Shown piece by piece: positions 47,700-58,386 of a stretch of DNA of 64,000 nucleotides. Positions within the stretch are counted from its first letter, which is position 1. The number at the start of each line of letters is the position of its first letter. The stretch lies in the NCBI RefSeq assembly GCF_014297575.1, contig NZ_CP060412.1, positions 2,914,001-2,978,000 on the forward strand, read 5' to 3'. The position numbers and the translations under genes were made by a program. The notes below the pieces were generated by a model. That model saw only the letters and a list, made by a program, of their open reading frames with translations, was not told the origin of the DNA and did not search any database. This DNA comes from Dyella telluris. GTDB lineage: Bacteria; Pseudomonadota; Gammaproteobacteria; Xanthomonadales; Rhodanobacteraceae.

Positions 47700-49168
47700 C
47701 CGCGCGCCTCGACCAACTGTTGCATGGCATCGCCGAGACCCCGGGTGTCGGCGATATCGTCGTTTCAGGGCTTACGCTCGATTCGCGCCAGGTGCGCCCG
47801 GGCGACGCCTTCTTTGCCCTGCGCGGTACGCGCGAGCACGGCATTGCCTTTGCGCACGGCGCGGTGGAGCGCGGTGCGCGCGTGGTGCTGGCCGAAGCGC
47901 CGGCGGCACCGGTTGATGGCATCGGCGTGCCCGTGCTGTGGGTCGACGGACTGCATGGCAAGGTGAGCGAGATCGCCTCGCGCTTCTTCGGGCGTCCTTC
48001 GGAATCGCTGCGGGTGATCGGCGTGACCGGCACCAACGGCAAGACCTCGACAGTGCAACTGCTGGCGCAGGCGCTGGAGCAGCTCGGCCATCGCGCGGCG
48101 ACCATCGGCACGCTGGGTGCGGGCCTGCACGGTCACCTCAAGGAAGGCGAGCGCACCACGCCGGATGCGATTCATGTGCAGGGCCTGCTGGCTTCGTTCC
48201 GCGCCGATGGCGCGACGCACGTGGCCATGGAAGTGTCCTCGCACGCACTGGAGCAGGGGCGTGTGGCGGCGGTGGCCTTTGATGTCGCCGCGTTCACCAA
48301 TCTCACCCGTGACCATCTCGACTACCACGGCAGCATGGAAGCCTATGGCGAAGCCAAGGCCAAGCTGTTTGCCTGGCCGACGCTGGATGCCGCAGCGATC
48401 AATGTGGACGACGCCTTCGGTCGCACGCTCGCGCAGCGCATGCCGCAGGGCGTGCGTGCGCTGCGCCTGAGCACCGAGAACCATGCGGATGCCGAGGTTC
48501 GTGCGAGCAACATCGTCACGTCCTCCGAAGGGCTTGCCTTCGACCTGCAGACCCCTTGGGGCGCGCATGCCGTTCGCAGCCGCTTGCTGGGCCGTTTCAA
48601 CGTGGCCAACCTGTTGGCCGTGATCGCCTGCCTTGGCGCGCTGGGTGCGCCGTTCGCCCGCATCGTCGACGTGGTCGAGTCGCTCGAGCCGATCAATGGC
48701 CGCATGAACCGCCTTGGCGGCGTGGATGGCCTGCCGCTGGTGGTGGTCGATTACGCGCACACGCCCGATGCACTGGAACAGGCGCTCGCCGCCCTGCGGG
48801 CACACTGCGAAGGCAAGCTGATCTGCGTGTTCGGCTGCGGCGGTGAACGCGATGCGGGCAAGCGCCCGCAGATGGGTGCCATCGCCGAACGCCTGGCGGA
48901 CAACATCATCGTCACCGACGACAACCCGCGTGGCGAGGACGGCGACGTCATCGTGGCGCAGATCGTGGCCGGGCTCCGCCAGCCCGACATGGCCACCGTG
49001 GAACGTGACCGTGCCACAGCGATTGGTCTTGCACTTTCCTCGGCGCAGCCGGGTGACGTGGTGCTGATCGCCGGCAAGGGTCACGAAACGTATCAGGAAG
49101 GCGCGCACGGCAAGCGCCCGTTTGATGACCTGGCCGTTGCACGCCAGGCCCTGGAGGTACGCGCATGA
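47696..49168 (+). CDS. murE: UDP-MurNAc-tripeptide synthetase
   Basis: This 490-residue Mur ligase adds the third amino acid to UDP-MurNAc-dipeptide. It has the ATP loop GVTGTNGKTSTVQLL (about 108-122), the carbamylated lysine region YGEAKAKLF, and DDNPRGED near residue 403. The DNPR motif indicates meso-diaminopimelate as substrate. It overlaps ftsI and murF by 4 nt each. Confidence 0.97.
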   Translation: MTARLDQLLHGIAETPGVGDIVVSGLTLDSRQVRPGDAFFALRGTREHGIAFAHGAVERGARVVLAEAPAAPVDGIGVPVLWVDGLHGKVSEIASRFFGRPSESLRVIGVTGTNGKTSTVQLLAQALEQLGHRAATIGTLGAGLHGHLKEGERTTPDAIHVQGLLASFRADGATHVAMEVSSHALEQGRVAAVAFDVAAFTNLTRDHLDYHGSMEAYGEAKAKLFAWPTLDAAAINVDDAFGRTLAQRMPQGVRALRLSTENHADAEVRASNIVTSSEGLAFDLQTPWGAHAVRSRLLGRFNVANLLAVIACLGALGAPFARIVDVVESLEPINGRMNRLGGVDGLPLVVVDYAHTPDALEQALAALRAHCEGKLICVFGCGGERDAGKRPQMGAIAERLADNIIVTDDNPRGEDGDVIVAQIVAGLRQPDMATVERDRATAIGLALSSAQPGDVVLIAGKGHETYQEGAHGKRPFDDLAVARQALEVRA

Positions 49169-50535
49169 TGCGCTTGAGCACCATCGCGCTTTGGACCCGC
49201 GGTCGCCTGATCGGCGACGACGTGGACGTGCAGAATGTGGTCATCGATACCCGCAAGATCCAGTCCGGCGACCTGTTCGTCGCCATCAAGGGCGAGCGGG
49301 TCGACGGCCATGATTTCCTGGCGGACGCGCAGGCACGCGGCGCCGTGGCGGCCCTGGTCACGCGCAGGATCGACTCCCCGCTGCCGCAGGTGGTGGTGGA
49401 GGACACGGCCTTGGCGCTTGGCGACCTGGCCAGTGCCGTACGCGCGCAGAGCAACGTGCGCGTCATCGGCATTACCGGCTCCAACGGCAAGACCACGGTG
49501 AAGACGCTGACCGCGTCCATCCTGTCGCGCCACGGCCGTACCCACGTCAACGCCGGCAACTACAACAACGAACTCGGCCTGCCGCTGACCCTGCTGGCGA
49601 TGCCGCAGGACACCGAGTACGCCGTGCTCGAGATGGGCGCAGGCAAGCCGGGCGACATCGCCTATCTGGCTGCCATCGCGCGGCCCGATATCGGCCTCGT
49701 CAACACCATCGCGCCGGCGCATCTTGAGCGCATGGGCAGCGTGGAAGGCGTGGCCGAGACCAAGGGTGCCCTGTATCAGGCGTTGCCGGTGGATGGCGTG
49801 GCGATCATCAATGCGGACGACGCGTTCGCCAGCTTCTTCGCCGGGCTGGCCGGCTCGCGTCGCCAGCTGCGCTTCGCGCTGAACCACAAGGCTGATGTCG
49901 GTGCAGACATCGTCGACCAGCGCGTGGATGGCTCGCACTTCGTGCTGAGCACGCCGGTGGGTGACGCTGACGTGCACCTGCCGCTGGCGGGTCGACACAA
50001 CATCGCCAACGCCATGGCCGCCGCGTCGATCGCGCTGGCGCTGGAGGTGCCGCTCGACACCATCGTCGACGGTCTGGAGCAGGTGCCGGGCGTGGCCGGG
50101 CGCCTGCAGTTCGAGCAGATGCCGGGTGGCTGGACGCTGATCGATGACAGCTACAACGCCAACCCCGGTTCAGTCGGTGCGGCCATCGACACGCTGGCCC
50201 TGGCCGACGGTGAACGCTGGCTGGTGCTGGGCGACATGGCGGAACTGGGCGACAACGCCGCCGCGCTGCACGCCGGCATGGGCGAGCGCGCACGCAAGCA
50301 CGGCATCGATGCCCTGTTCGCGGTGGGGCCGCTGACCGCATCGGCGGTCAAGGCATTTGGCGAGCATGGCCAGCACTTTGCCGACAAGGCAGCACTTATC
50401 GACGCACTCAAGCAGCAACTGCACGGTGGCGTTACGTGCCTGATCAAGGGCTCGCGTTCCGCCGGCATGGATCAGGTAGTCGTCGCGCTTCGCGACAGCA
50501 AGGGTAAAGGGGAGGGCGCATCCGATGCTGCTTGA
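49165..50535 (+). CDS. murF: UDP-MurNAc-tripeptide:D-Ala-D-Ala ligase
   Basis: This 456-residue Mur ligase completes the pentapeptide. The ATP loop is [14 protein letters not shown] (about 102-115); further motifs are [25 protein letters not shown]-like [12 protein letters not shown], and [11 protein letters not shown]. It overlaps murE by 4 nt, and its last 11 nt overlap the start of mraY. Confidence 0.97.
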   Translation: MMRLSTIALWTRGRLIGDDVDVQNVVIDTRKIQSGDLFVAIKGERVDGHDFLADAQARGAVAALVTRRIDSPLPQVVVEDTALALGDLASAVRAQSNVRVIGITGSNGKTTVKTLTASILSRHGRTHVNAGNYNNELGLPLTLLAMPQDTEYAVLEMGAGKPGDIAYLAAIARPDIGLVNTIAPAHLERMGSVEGVAETKGALYQALPVDGVAIINADDAFASFFAGLAGSRRQLRFALNHKADVGADIVDQRVDGSHFVLSTPVGDADVHLPLAGRHNIANAMAAASIALALEVPLDTIVDGLEQVPGVAGRLQFEQMPGGWTLIDDSYNANPGSVGAAIDTLALADGERWLVLGDMAELGDNAAALHAGMGERARKHGIDALFAVGPLTASAVKAFGEHGQHFADKAALIDALKQQLHGGVTCLIKGSRSAGMDQVVVALRDSKGKGEGASDAA

Positions 50536-51625
50536 ACTCGCAGACTGGATGGCGCGGCACTTCACCGCCCTGCATCTGTTCCAATACATCACGTTCCGCA
50601 CCATCATGGCCGCGCTCACCGCGCTGGCGATGTCGCTGCTGTTCGGGCCGGCGCTGATCCAGAAGCTGGCTGATCTCAAGGCAGGCCAGGTCGTGCGCAA
50701 GGACGGTCCGCAGACACATCTGTCCAAGGCCGGCACGCCGACCATGGGCGGGGTGATGATCCTGCTCGCTGTGACCGTCTCCACCATCTTGTGGACCGAT
50801 CTGCACAACCGTTACGTGTGGCTGGTACTGGCCGTGCTGTTGGCGTTCGGCGTGATCGGCTTCTACGACGACTACAAGAAGCTCGTGCTCAAGGACAGCC
50901 GCGGCCTCGCCTCGCGCTGGAAGTATTTCTGGCAGTCGGTGTTCGGCCTCGCGGCCGCGTTGTTCCTCTATTACACGGCGCCGCAGGCCGTCGGCGCCAC
51001 GCCCGTGGCGGAGACGGCGCTGTACCTGCCGCTGTTCAAGCAGGTGGCGATTCCGCTGGGCGTCCTGTTCGTGGTCATTGCCTACTTCATGATCGTGGGC
51101 TTCTCCAATGCGGTGAACCTCACCGACGGCCTGGATGGCCTGGCCATCATGCCGACGGTGCTGGTATCCGGCGCGCTGGGCGTGTTCGCCTACCTCGCGG
51201 GCAACCGCCTGTTCTCCGAATACCTGGGCATCCCCTCGATTCCCGGTGCCGGCGAGCTGGCGATTTTCTGTGGCGCATTGTCGGGCGCAGGCCTGGGTTT
51301 CCTCTGGTTCAACACGTACCCGGCACAGGTGTTCATGGGCGACGTCGGCGCGCTGGCCATCGGTGCCGCGCTCGCTGCCATCGCCGTGATCGTGCGCCAG
51401 GAAATCGTGCTGCTGGTGATGGGCGGTGTGTTCGTCATGGAAACCGCCTCGGTGATGATCCAGGTGGCCAGTTTCAAGATGACGGGCAAACGCGTATTCC
51501 GCATGGCGCCCATCCATCACCACTTCGAGCTCAAGGGCTGGCCGGAGCCGCGCGTGATCGTGCGCTTCTGGATCATCAGCGTCGTGCTGGTGCTGGTCGG
51601 CCTCGCCACGTTGAAGGTGCGCTGA
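50525..51625 (+). CDS. mraY: Phospho-N-acetylmuramoyl-pentapeptide transferase
   Basis: This 366-residue protein with about ten helices transfers phospho-MurNAc-pentapeptide to undecaprenyl phosphate, making lipid I. Signatures are [44 protein letters not shown] and [18 protein letters not shown] at 50525 is preceded by GGAGGG. One base separates its stop from the ftsW start. Confidence 0.98.
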   Translation: MLLELADWMARHFTALHLFQYITFRTIMAALTALAMSLLFGPALIQKLADLKAGQVVRKDGPQTHLSKAGTPTMGGVMILLAVTVSTILWTDLHNRYVWLVLAVLLAFGVIGFYDDYKKLVLKDSRGLASRWKYFWQSVFGLAAALFLYYTAPQAVGATPVAETALYLPLFKQVAIPLGVLFVVIAYFMIVGFSNAVNLTDGLDGLAIMPTVLVSGALGVFAYLAGNRLFSEYLGIPSIPGAGELAIFCGALSGAGLGFLWFNTYPAQVFMGDVGALAIGAALAAIAVIVRQEIVLLVMGGVFVMETASVMIQVASFKMTGKRVFRMAPIHHHFELKGWPEPRVIVRFWIISVVLVLVGLATLKVR

Positions 51626-51626
51626 C

Positions 51627-52862
51627 ATGCTCTTTGACACCACGCAGGCAAAACGACGACAGGGTCCCCGCGGCAGCTTCGACATGCTGCTGGTGATCGC
51701 GCTCGTCGGTCTGGCTTGCGTCGGTGTCGTGATGGTGGCCTCCAGCTCCATCGCGGTGGCGGAAAGCCAGCACATGGGCGCCTTCTACTTCCTCAAGCGT
51801 CACCTGCTGTTCCTGGCGTTGGGCGTGGTGCTGGCCAGCTTCGCCATGCGCACCGAACTGAAGCTGTTGGAAAAGCACGCCTACCTGCTGTTCGCCGGCG
51901 CCGTGGCGCTGCTGCTGCTGGTGTTCGTGCCGGGCATCGGCATGAAGCTCAACGGCGCACACCGCTGGCTCAACTTCCGCATCACCAGCTTCCAGCCGGT
52001 GGAAGCGGTGAAGCTGATCCTGGTTGTGTACACGGCGAGCTATCTGGTGCGCCATCGCGAAAGCGTGGAAACCAGCTTCTGGGGCCTGTTCAAGCCGATC
52101 ATGGTGGCGGGCATGTTCGTGGTGCTGCTGCTGGCGCAGCCGGACTTCGGTTCGGCCACGCTGATGATCGCGGTGACCATCGGCATGATCTGGATGGGTG
52201 GTGCCAAGCCGGTCTACCTCGGCGGCATGGGCCTGCCAGTGGTGGCGCTGCTGTGGTTCGTGGCGAAGTTCGAGCCCTACCGCATGCGTCGCCTGACTTC
52301 GTTCGTGGATCCCTGGGCCGATCCGTTCAACGATGGTTTCCAGCTGACCCAGTCGCTGATGGCCATCGGTCGCGGCGAATGGACGGGCGTGGGCCTGGGT
52401 TCGAGTGTGCTCAAGTTGTCGTACCTGCCCGAGGCGCACACCGACTTCATCTTCGCCGTGATCTCGGAAGAATTCGGCCTGGCCGGCATCCTTGCCGTGA
52501 TGAGCCTGTTCGCGCTGACAGTAGGCCGCGGCCTTTACCTGGGTGTGAAGGGCATGGAGATCGGCCAGCGTTTCGCTGGTTACGTGGCCTGTGGCATCTC
52601 GCTGATGATTGGCCTGCAGGCGATGGTGTCCATTGGCGTGAATCTCGGCGCGCTGCCCACCAAGGGCCTCACCCTTCCGTTGATCAGCTACGGTGGTTCG
52701 TCCATCGTGCTGACCTGTGCGATGGCCGGCGTGCTGCTGCGTACCACGTACGAAATCAATCGCGCCCTGGATGCGCGCCAGATGGCCGCGCGCATGCCGG
52801 CCAACGCGGTGCCCGATGCGAACACGGCAGCCGCGCCCGCGCGCGAGGCGGTGACCGCATGA
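51627..52862 (+). CDS. ftsW: SEDS peptidoglycan polymerase FtsW
   Basis: This 411-residue membrane protein with about ten helices polymerises lipid II at the septum together with FtsI. Signatures are FFLKRHLLFLALG-like YFLKRHLLFLALG, PGIGMKLNGAHRWL, FQPVEAVKL, LLAQPDFGS (with the conserved Asp region), HTDFIFAVISEEFG and LPLISYGGSS. A short Ala-rich cytoplasmic tail ends the protein. It overlaps murG by ATGA. Confidence 0.97.
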   Translation: MLFDTTQAKRRQGPRGSFDMLLVIALVGLACVGVVMVASSSIAVAESQHMGAFYFLKRHLLFLALGVVLASFAMRTELKLLEKHAYLLFAGAVALLLLVFVPGIGMKLNGAHRWLNFRITSFQPVEAVKLILVVYTASYLVRHRESVETSFWGLFKPIMVAGMFVVLLLAQPDFGSATLMIAVTIGMIWMGGAKPVYLGGMGLPVVALLWFVAKFEPYRMRRLTSFVDPWADPFNDGFQLTQSLMAIGRGEWTGVGLGSSVLKLSYLPEAHTDFIFAVISEEFGLAGILAVMSLFALTVGRGLYLGVKGMEIGQRFAGYVACGISLMIGLQAMVSIGVNLGALPTKGLTLPLISYGGSSIVLTCAMAGVLLRTTYEINRALDARQMAARMPANAVPDANTAAAPAREAVTA

Positions 52863-53932
52863 GTGCGCAGCAGCCCGTGCTGATCATGGCCGGCGGAACC
52901 GGCGGCCACATCTTCCCCGGCCTCGCCGTGGCCGAAGCGCTGCGTTCGCAGGGCGTGCCGGTGGTGTGGCTGGGCGCCGAGGGCGGCATGGAAACCAAGG
53001 TGGTGCCCGCTCACGGCATCGAATTGGTGACGGTGCCGGTCGGCGGGCTGCGCGGCAAGGGCTGGAAGACGCGCCTGCTGGCGCCGCTGATGCTCGCACG
53101 CGCGTTGTTCTCGTCGTTGTCCGCACTGCGCCGGATCAATCCGCGCAGCGTGCTGTCGATGGGCGGCTACGTGGCCGGCCCCGGTGGTGTGGCGGCGCGC
53201 ATGACGCATCGTCCGCTGCTGGTGCACGAGCAGAACCGCGTGGCTGGCTTCACGAATCGCAAGCTCGCCTCCTACGCACAGCGCGTGCTGGAAGGCTTCA
53301 GCGACACCCTGCCGAACGCCGAATGGGTGGGTAATCCTGTGCGTGGCGCCATTGCATCGCTACCGTCGCCGCGCGATCGCATGGCCGGTCGCGACGGCCG
53401 GCCGCGCTTGCTGGTGTTGGGAGGCAGCCTGGGGGCGCGTGCGCTCAATATCGCCCTGCCGCAGGCGCTTGCGCTGATGTCGCCGACGCAGCGACCTGAC
53501 GTGCTGCACCAGTGCGGCAACCGTGGCATTGACGAAGCGCGGGCCGCTTATGCGAAGGCCGGTGTCGAAGCGCAGATCGTGCCCTTCATCGAGGACATGG
53601 CCGGCACCTATGCGTGGGCTGACCTTGCTGTCTGCCGGGCCGGTGCGCTGACCCTGGCCGAACTTACTGCCGCCGGACTCGGCGCGGTGCTCGTGCCGTT
53701 CCCTTATGCGGTGGATGACCACCAGACCCGCAATGCGGAGGCGCTGGTCGCCGCGCATGCGGCCGAATTGATTCAGGAGAAGGATCTGGACGTACAGCAG
53801 TTGGCGCAGCGCCTGGAAGCGTTGCTGGATGATCGCGAACGCATGATCGCCATGGGTGAGGCCGCGCGCACGCTGGCCAAGCCCGACGCCGCGGACGTGA
53901 TTGCCCGCGCCTGCCTGGAGGTAGCCGCATGA
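52859..53932 (+). CDS. murG: Lipid II synthase MurG
   Basis: This 357-residue GT-B glycosyltransferase adds GlcNAc to lipid I at the inner face of the membrane. Signatures are [19 protein letters not shown] near the start, [36 protein letters not shown] and [20 protein letters not shown] take the ATG at 52859 in the ATGA overlap with ftsW; the frame is open far upstream inside ftsW, but that part is not MurG. Confidence 0.97.
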   Translation: MSAQQPVLIMAGGTGGHIFPGLAVAEALRSQGVPVVWLGAEGGMETKVVPAHGIELVTVPVGGLRGKGWKTRLLAPLMLARALFSSLSALRRINPRSVLSMGGYVAGPGGVAARMTHRPLLVHEQNRVAGFTNRKLASYAQRVLEGFSDTLPNAEWVGNPVRGAIASLPSPRDRMAGRDGRPRLLVLGGSLGARALNIALPQALALMSPTQRPDVLHQCGNRGIDEARAAYAKAGVEAQIVPFIEDMAGTYAWADLAVCRAGALTLAELTAAGLGAVLVPFPYAVDDHQTRNAEALVAAHAAELIQEKDLDVQQLAQRLEALLDDRERMIAMGEAARTLAKPDAADVIARACLEVAA

Positions 53933-55371
53933 CGCCGCGTCGCCTGCTCGCGCACGAAGACCTGATGACCACCTTCCGCCGCGTGCATTTCATCGGCATC
54001 GGCGGCGTGGGCATGAGCGGCATCGCCGAAGTGCTGCACAACCTTGGTTACGCGGTGTCGGGTTCGGACCGTTCCAATTCGCCGACGTCGCAGCGACTGG
54101 CCAGCCTGGGCATCGTGGTGCACGTGGGGCATGCCGCCGAGAACATCGGCGATGCCGACGTCATCGTTACTTCCAGTGCCATCAGCGCAGAAAACCCCGA
54201 GTTGCAGGCGGCCCGGGCCGCGCGCATCCCGGTGGTGCCCCGCGCCGAAATGCTGGGCGAGTTGATGCGCTTCCGCCGTGGCATCGCCATCGCCGGCACG
54301 CACGGCAAGACCACCACCACCAGCCTGGCCGCCAGCGTGCTGGCCGAGGCCAACTACGACCCGACCTTCGTGATCGGTGGCCAGCTCAATGCCGCCGGCG
54401 CCAACGCGCGCCTGGGCACGGGCCAGTACATCGTGGCCGAGGCGGACGAGTCCGACGGTTCGTTCCTGATGCTGTCGCCGGTGATCGCCGCCGTCACCAA
54501 CATCGACGCCGATCACCTGGAGAACTACCAGGGCGACTTCGCGCTGGTGAAGAAGGCCTTCAGCGACTTCCTGCATCGCCTGCCGTTCTACGGCCTGGCC
54601 GTGCTGTGCGTGGACGACCCGGAAGTGGCGGAGCTCGCCAAGTCCACTACGCGTCGCGTGATGACCTACGGCATCGACACCAAGGACGCCGACGTGCGCG
54701 CGAGCAACCTGTCGCAGCACGGCTTCGAGATGCATTTCGACCTGTGGCTGCCGGGCCGCAACGAGGCACTGCACGTCAAGCTCAACCTGCCGGGCCGCCA
54801 CAACGTGCTCAACGCGCTCGCCGCCGCCACCATCGGCTGGCAGCTGGGCGTGGAAGCGCAGGCGATTGCGCACGCGCTGGAGAACTTCCAGGGTGTGGGT
54901 CGCCGTTTCCATCGCCGTGGCGAGATTGCCCTGGACAAGGGTGCTGCGCTGCTGGTCGACGACTACGGCCATCATCCGCGTGAACTCGCCGCGGTGTTCG
55001 CCGCCGCGCGTGGCGGCTGGCCGGATCGTCGCCTGGTGGTGGGTTTCCAGCCGCATCGCTACAGCCGTACGCGTGACCTGCTGGACGATTTCGCCAACGT
55101 GCTGGCGGAGGCCGATGTGCTGGTGCTGACCGAGGTCTATCCCGCGGGTGAAGCGCCGATTGCCGGCGCCGATGGCCGCGCGCTGGCGCGCGCCGTGCGC
55201 TCGCGAGGCAAGGTCGATCCGGTGCTGGTCGATCACCCGCGCGACCTGAAGGACACGCTGCCCGCGCTGTTGCGCGACGGCGACCTGTTGCTGCTGCTTG
55301 GTGCCGGTGACATCGGCGCGGCGGCGGTGGAAATGGCTAACGCCGGACAATTGAAGACGAGCAAAGCATGA
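53929..55371 (+). CDS. murC: UDP-N-acetylmuramate:L-alanine ligase
   Basis: This 480-residue Mur ligase adds the first amino acid of the stem peptide. It has [16 protein letters not shown] near the start, the ATP loop [25 protein letters not shown], and [16 protein letters not shown] at 53929 overlaps murG (ATGA) and is preferred, but ATG at 53965 (MTTFRRVHF) would give the more usual family start. murB, often next in other species, is absent here. Confidence 0.97.
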   Translation: MTPRRLLAHEDLMTTFRRVHFIGIGGVGMSGIAEVLHNLGYAVSGSDRSNSPTSQRLASLGIVVHVGHAAENIGDADVIVTSSAISAENPELQAARAARIPVVPRAEMLGELMRFRRGIAIAGTHGKTTTTSLAASVLAEANYDPTFVIGGQLNAAGANARLGTGQYIVAEADESDGSFLMLSPVIAAVTNIDADHLENYQGDFALVKKAFSDFLHRLPFYGLAVLCVDDPEVAELAKSTTRRVMTYGIDTKDADVRASNLSQHGFEMHFDLWLPGRNEALHVKLNLPGRHNVLNALAAATIGWQLGVEAQAIAHALENFQGVGRRFHRRGEIALDKGAALLVDDYGHHPRELAAVFAAARGGWPDRRLVVGFQPHRYSRTRDLLDDFANVLAEADVLVLTEVYPAGEAPIAGADGRALARAVRSRGKVDPVLVDHPRDLKDTLPALLRDGDLLLLLGAGDIGAAAVEMANAGQLKTSKA

Positions 55372-56303
55372 GCAAGACCATTACCGATCCCGCACAGTTT
55401 GGCCGCGTCGCCGTCGTCATGGGCGGTAGCTCGGCCGAACGCGAAGTGTCGCTGGATTCCGGCCGCAACGTGCTGGCTGCGCTCAAGTCGCGCGGCGTGG
55501 ATGCGCATGCCATCGACGGTATCCCGGCGCTGCTCGATGCCGTGCGCGCGGGCCACTTCGCACGCGTGTTCAATATCCTGCACGGTGGCGGCGGCGAGAA
55601 CGGCGAGCTGCAAGGCGCGCTGCAGTCGCTGGGCATCCCGTTCACGGGTTCGGGTGTGCTGGGTTCCGCGCTGTCGCTGGACAAGATCCGCGCCAAGATG
55701 GTGTGGCAGGCCCTCGGCCTGCCCACGCCGAAGTTCAAGGCGCTGCCGCGCGGTGCCGACGTGCACGCCGCCGCACGTGAGATCGGCTTCCCGCTGATCG
55801 TGAAGCCGGCCTGGGAAGGCTCCAGCGTGGGCGTCTCCCGCGTGTTCAAGGAAGAAGATCTCGACGACGCCGTGGCGCTGGCACAGCGCTATCCCGGCGA
55901 CATGCTGATGGAAACCCTGATCGAGGGTGGCGAATACACCGTTGGCGTGCTCAACCGTCAGGTGCTGGCCACGATCAACATCGTGCCCAAGGGCGAGTAC
56001 TACGACTACAACGCCAAGTACATCGCCGAAGACACCCAGTACATCTGCCCGGGCCTGCATGGCGATGACGAGCGCGAGATGCAGGAACTGGCCCTGCGCG
56101 CGTTCGACGCGCTGGCCTGTTCGGGCTGGGGCCGCGTGGACGTGATGCGCGACAAGCAGGGCCGCAACTGGCTGCTGGAAGTGAACACCGCGCCCGGCAT
56201 GACCTCGCACTCGCTGGTGCCCAAGGCGGCCGCTGTCGCCGGCATCGACTACCAGACGCTGTGCTGGCGCGTGCTGGAAACGAGCTTCCGGGAGGGCGTG
56301 TGA
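55368..56303 (+). CDS. ddlB: D-alanine:D-alanine ligase
   Basis: This 311-residue ATP-grasp ligase makes the D-Ala-D-Ala used by MurF. Signatures are [63 protein letters not shown] and [17 protein letters not shown]. Both ends overlap neighbours (murC by ATGA, ftsQ by 4 nt). Confidence 0.97.
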   Translation: MSKTITDPAQFGRVAVVMGGSSAEREVSLDSGRNVLAALKSRGVDAHAIDGIPALLDAVRAGHFARVFNILHGGGGENGELQGALQSLGIPFTGSGVLGSALSLDKIRAKMVWQALGLPTPKFKALPRGADVHAAAREIGFPLIVKPAWEGSSVGVSRVFKEEDLDDAVALAQRYPGDMLMETLIEGGEYTVGVLNRQVLATINIVPKGEYYDYNAKYIAEDTQYICPGLHGDDEREMQELALRAFDALACSGWGRVDVMRDKQGRNWLLEVNTAPGMTSHSLVPKAAAVAGIDYQTLCWRVLETSFREGV

Positions 56304-57037
56304 GGGGAACCGTCCGCCTCGTTGCCTGGGTTCTGGCCATCGCGCTCGTGGCACTGCCGATTGTCGGCGTGCTGCGCGGATGGTTTGCGGCCAATCGTTG
56401 GCCGGTGACCCAGTTGACGGTGCAAGCCGAGTTCAAGCATGTCACCGAGGATGAGCTCCGTTCGGTCGTGATGCCGCGCCTTGGCAAGGGGTTCTTCGCG
56501 CTCGACCTGGATGGTGTGCAGAAGGCCGTGTCCGGCCTGCCGTGGGTGGAGTCGGTGGAGGCGCGCAAGCGCTGGCCCGACACGCTGATCCTGCGCATCT
56601 ACGAGCGCCAGCCGTTTGCGCGCTGGAACGAAAAGCAGCTGATCAGCCGGCAGGGACTGGTGTTCGACGTGCCGGACGTTTCCGCCAATACCGAATTGCC
56701 GGATCTGCGTGGCCCTGATGCGCGCCTGGCCGAAGTGGTGAGCTTTTACGCGGAAACGCAGAAGGCCTTCGCCAACACCAAACTGAAAATCACCGGCGTT
56801 GCGCTGACCGAGCGCGGCAGCTGGAGCCTTACCACGAGCAACGGTGCGCAGATCATCATCGGTGATCGCGACCAGGCCGGTCGTCGCCTGCGCCGTTTCC
56901 TCGATGTCTATCCCCAATTGATGGCGGGCCACTCCGAGGGCTTCGCCTATGCCGATCTTCGTTACACCAATGGATTTGCCGTTCGATGGCCGCCGCAGGC
57001 GAGCACCGTGAACGCTGGAGGCTCTCCCCGCACATGA
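56300..57037 (+). CDS. ftsQ: Cell division protein FtsQ
   Basis: This protein has 245 residues from GTG 56300, which overlaps the ddlB stop and follows GGGAGGG. An in-frame start at 56261 inside ddlB is less likely. It has a short cytoplasmic part, one membrane helix (about 5-25), a POTRA domain ([20 protein letters not shown], then [20 protein letters not shown]), and the beta domain ([16 protein letters not shown]). It connects early and late divisome proteins via FtsLB. Confidence 0.94.
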   Translation: MRGTVRLVAWVLAIALVALPIVGVLRGWFAANRWPVTQLTVQAEFKHVTEDELRSVVMPRLGKGFFALDLDGVQKAVSGLPWVESVEARKRWPDTLILRIYERQPFARWNEKQLISRQGLVFDVPDVSANTELPDLRGPDARLAEVVSFYAETQKAFANTKLKITGVALTERGSWSLTTSNGAQIIIGDRDQAGRRLRRFLDVYPQLMAGHSEGFAYADLRYTNGFAVRWPPQASTVNAGGSPRT

Positions 57038-58266
57038 AGACCAAGAACGACAAGCAGCTAGTGGTCGGCCTCGACATCGGCACCTCGAAAGTGGTGGCGA
57101 TCGTCGGTGAGTACGAACCCGGCGAACCGATCGAAGTGATCGGCATCGGCACGCACGTGTCGCGCGGCATGAAGCGCGGTTCGGTGGTGGATATCGAATC
57201 CACCGTGCACTCCATCCAGCGCGCCGTGGAAGAGGCCGAGCTGATGGCGGGCTGCGACATCCGCTCCGTCTATGCCTCGATTTCCGGCAGCCACCTGGAA
57301 ACCAAGAACTCCCACGGCACCGCCGCGATCCGCGACCGCGAAGTGACGCCGGGCGATCTGGACCAGGTGCTGGAGGCGGCCAGTGCCGTGGCCATCCCGG
57401 CTGACCGCAAGGTTCTTTATAAGGAGTCGCAGGAATATCGCATCGACGGCCAGGACGGCATCCGCTCGCCGGTTGGCATGAGCGGCGTGCGCCTGGAGGC
57501 AAGCGTGCACCTCGTGACCGGCGCCGCCGCCGCGGTGCAGAACATCAGCAAGTGCATCCAGCGCTGCGGCCTCACCGTCGACGAGCTGGTCCCTTCGGCC
57601 GTGGCCAGCGCCAAGTCGGTGCTGACCGATGACGAGCGCGAGCTGGGCGTGTGCCTGGTCGACATTGGTGCCGGCACCACGGACATCTCCATCTATACGC
57701 AGGGTGCGATCCGTTACACCAAGTCGTTGCCGGTCGGCGGCGACCAGGTGACCAACGACATCGCCTATGGCGTGCATACGCCGACCGCGCATGCCGAGGA
57801 GATCAAGATCAAGTACGCCTGTGCCCTCGCGCAGCTGGCGCACGCGGAAGAGACCATCCAGGTGCCGAGCGTGGGCGATCGCCCGCCGCGTCGCCTGGCG
57901 CGTCAGTCGCTGGCCCAGTCGGTGCAGGCGCGCTACGAGGAAATCTTCGAGATGGTGCAGGACGAACTGCGCCGTTCGGGTTACGAAAGCCTGGTCGCGG
58001 CGGGCGTGGTGCTCACCGGTGGTGCCTCGCGCATGGAAGGTGCGCTGGAGCTGGCCGAGGAAATCTTCCACAAGATGGTGCGCATCGGCGTGCCTCAGCA
58101 CGTGTCGGGCCTGGGCGAAGTGGTCGCCAATCCGCTGCATTCCACCGGCGTGGGCCTGCTGTTGCATGGCTCGCGTTCCAGTGGCATGCGCGTGAGCGGC
58201 CCCAGCGGCGGCAGCGTGGGCGGCCTGATCGACAAGTTGCGCGGCTGGGTGACCAAGAATTTCTGA
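57034..58266 (+). CDS. ftsA: Cell division actin-like protein FtsA
   Basis: This 410-residue actin-family protein tethers FtsZ to the membrane. It has the phosphate-1 motif VGLDIGTSKVVAIVGEYE, the 1C-domain segment IRSVYASISGSHLE, phosphate-2 LVDIGAGTTDISIY, and adenosine motif VVLTGGASRMEG. The C-terminal amphipathic helix LIDKLRGWVTKNF binds the membrane. ATG at 57034 overlaps the ftsQ stop (ATGA). A 120-nt structured spacer separates it from ftsZ. Confidence 0.97.
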   Translation: MKTKNDKQLVVGLDIGTSKVVAIVGEYEPGEPIEVIGIGTHVSRGMKRGSVVDIESTVHSIQRAVEEAELMAGCDIRSVYASISGSHLETKNSHGTAAIRDREVTPGDLDQVLEAASAVAIPADRKVLYKESQEYRIDGQDGIRSPVGMSGVRLEASVHLVTGAAAAVQNISKCIQRCGLTVDELVPSAVASAKSVLTDDERELGVCLVDIGAGTTDISIYTQGAIRYTKSLPVGGDQVTNDIAYGVHTPTAHAEEIKIKYACALAQLAHAEETIQVPSVGDRPPRRLARQSLAQSVQARYEEIFEMVQDELRRSGYESLVAAGVVLTGGASRMEGALELAEEIFHKMVRIGVPQHVSGLGEVVANPLHSTGVGLLLHGSRSSGMRVSGPSGGSVGGLIDKLRGWVTKNF

Positions 58267-58271
58267 TTTTC

Positions 58272-58380
58272 GGGTGGGGCAGGAGGCCCCGCCCAGGACG
58301 AATGGAACTTCGTCCACCACCAAGGGGCGACTGGAACGTCGGCACCTGCGGTTACAACGACAACGATGCTCTACGGAGGA
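58272..58380 (+). promoter_or_regulatory. Structured ftsZ leader with three GGA-loop hairpins
   Basis: Hairpin 1 is GGGTGGGGC-AGGAG-GCCCCGCCC (58272-58294, 9 bp with one G-T). Hairpin 2 is GGACGAA-TGGAAC-TTCGTCC (58296-58315, 7 bp). Hairpin 3 is CGAC-TGGAAC-GTCG (58328-58341, 4 bp). The ribosome site ACGGAGGA (58373-58380) comes 6 nt before the ftsZ ATG. GGA in the loop of serial hairpins plus a GGA in the Shine-Dalgarno is the known layout of CsrA/RsmA targets. Binding is inferred. Confidence 0.5.
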
Positions 58381-58386
58381 CGGGAA

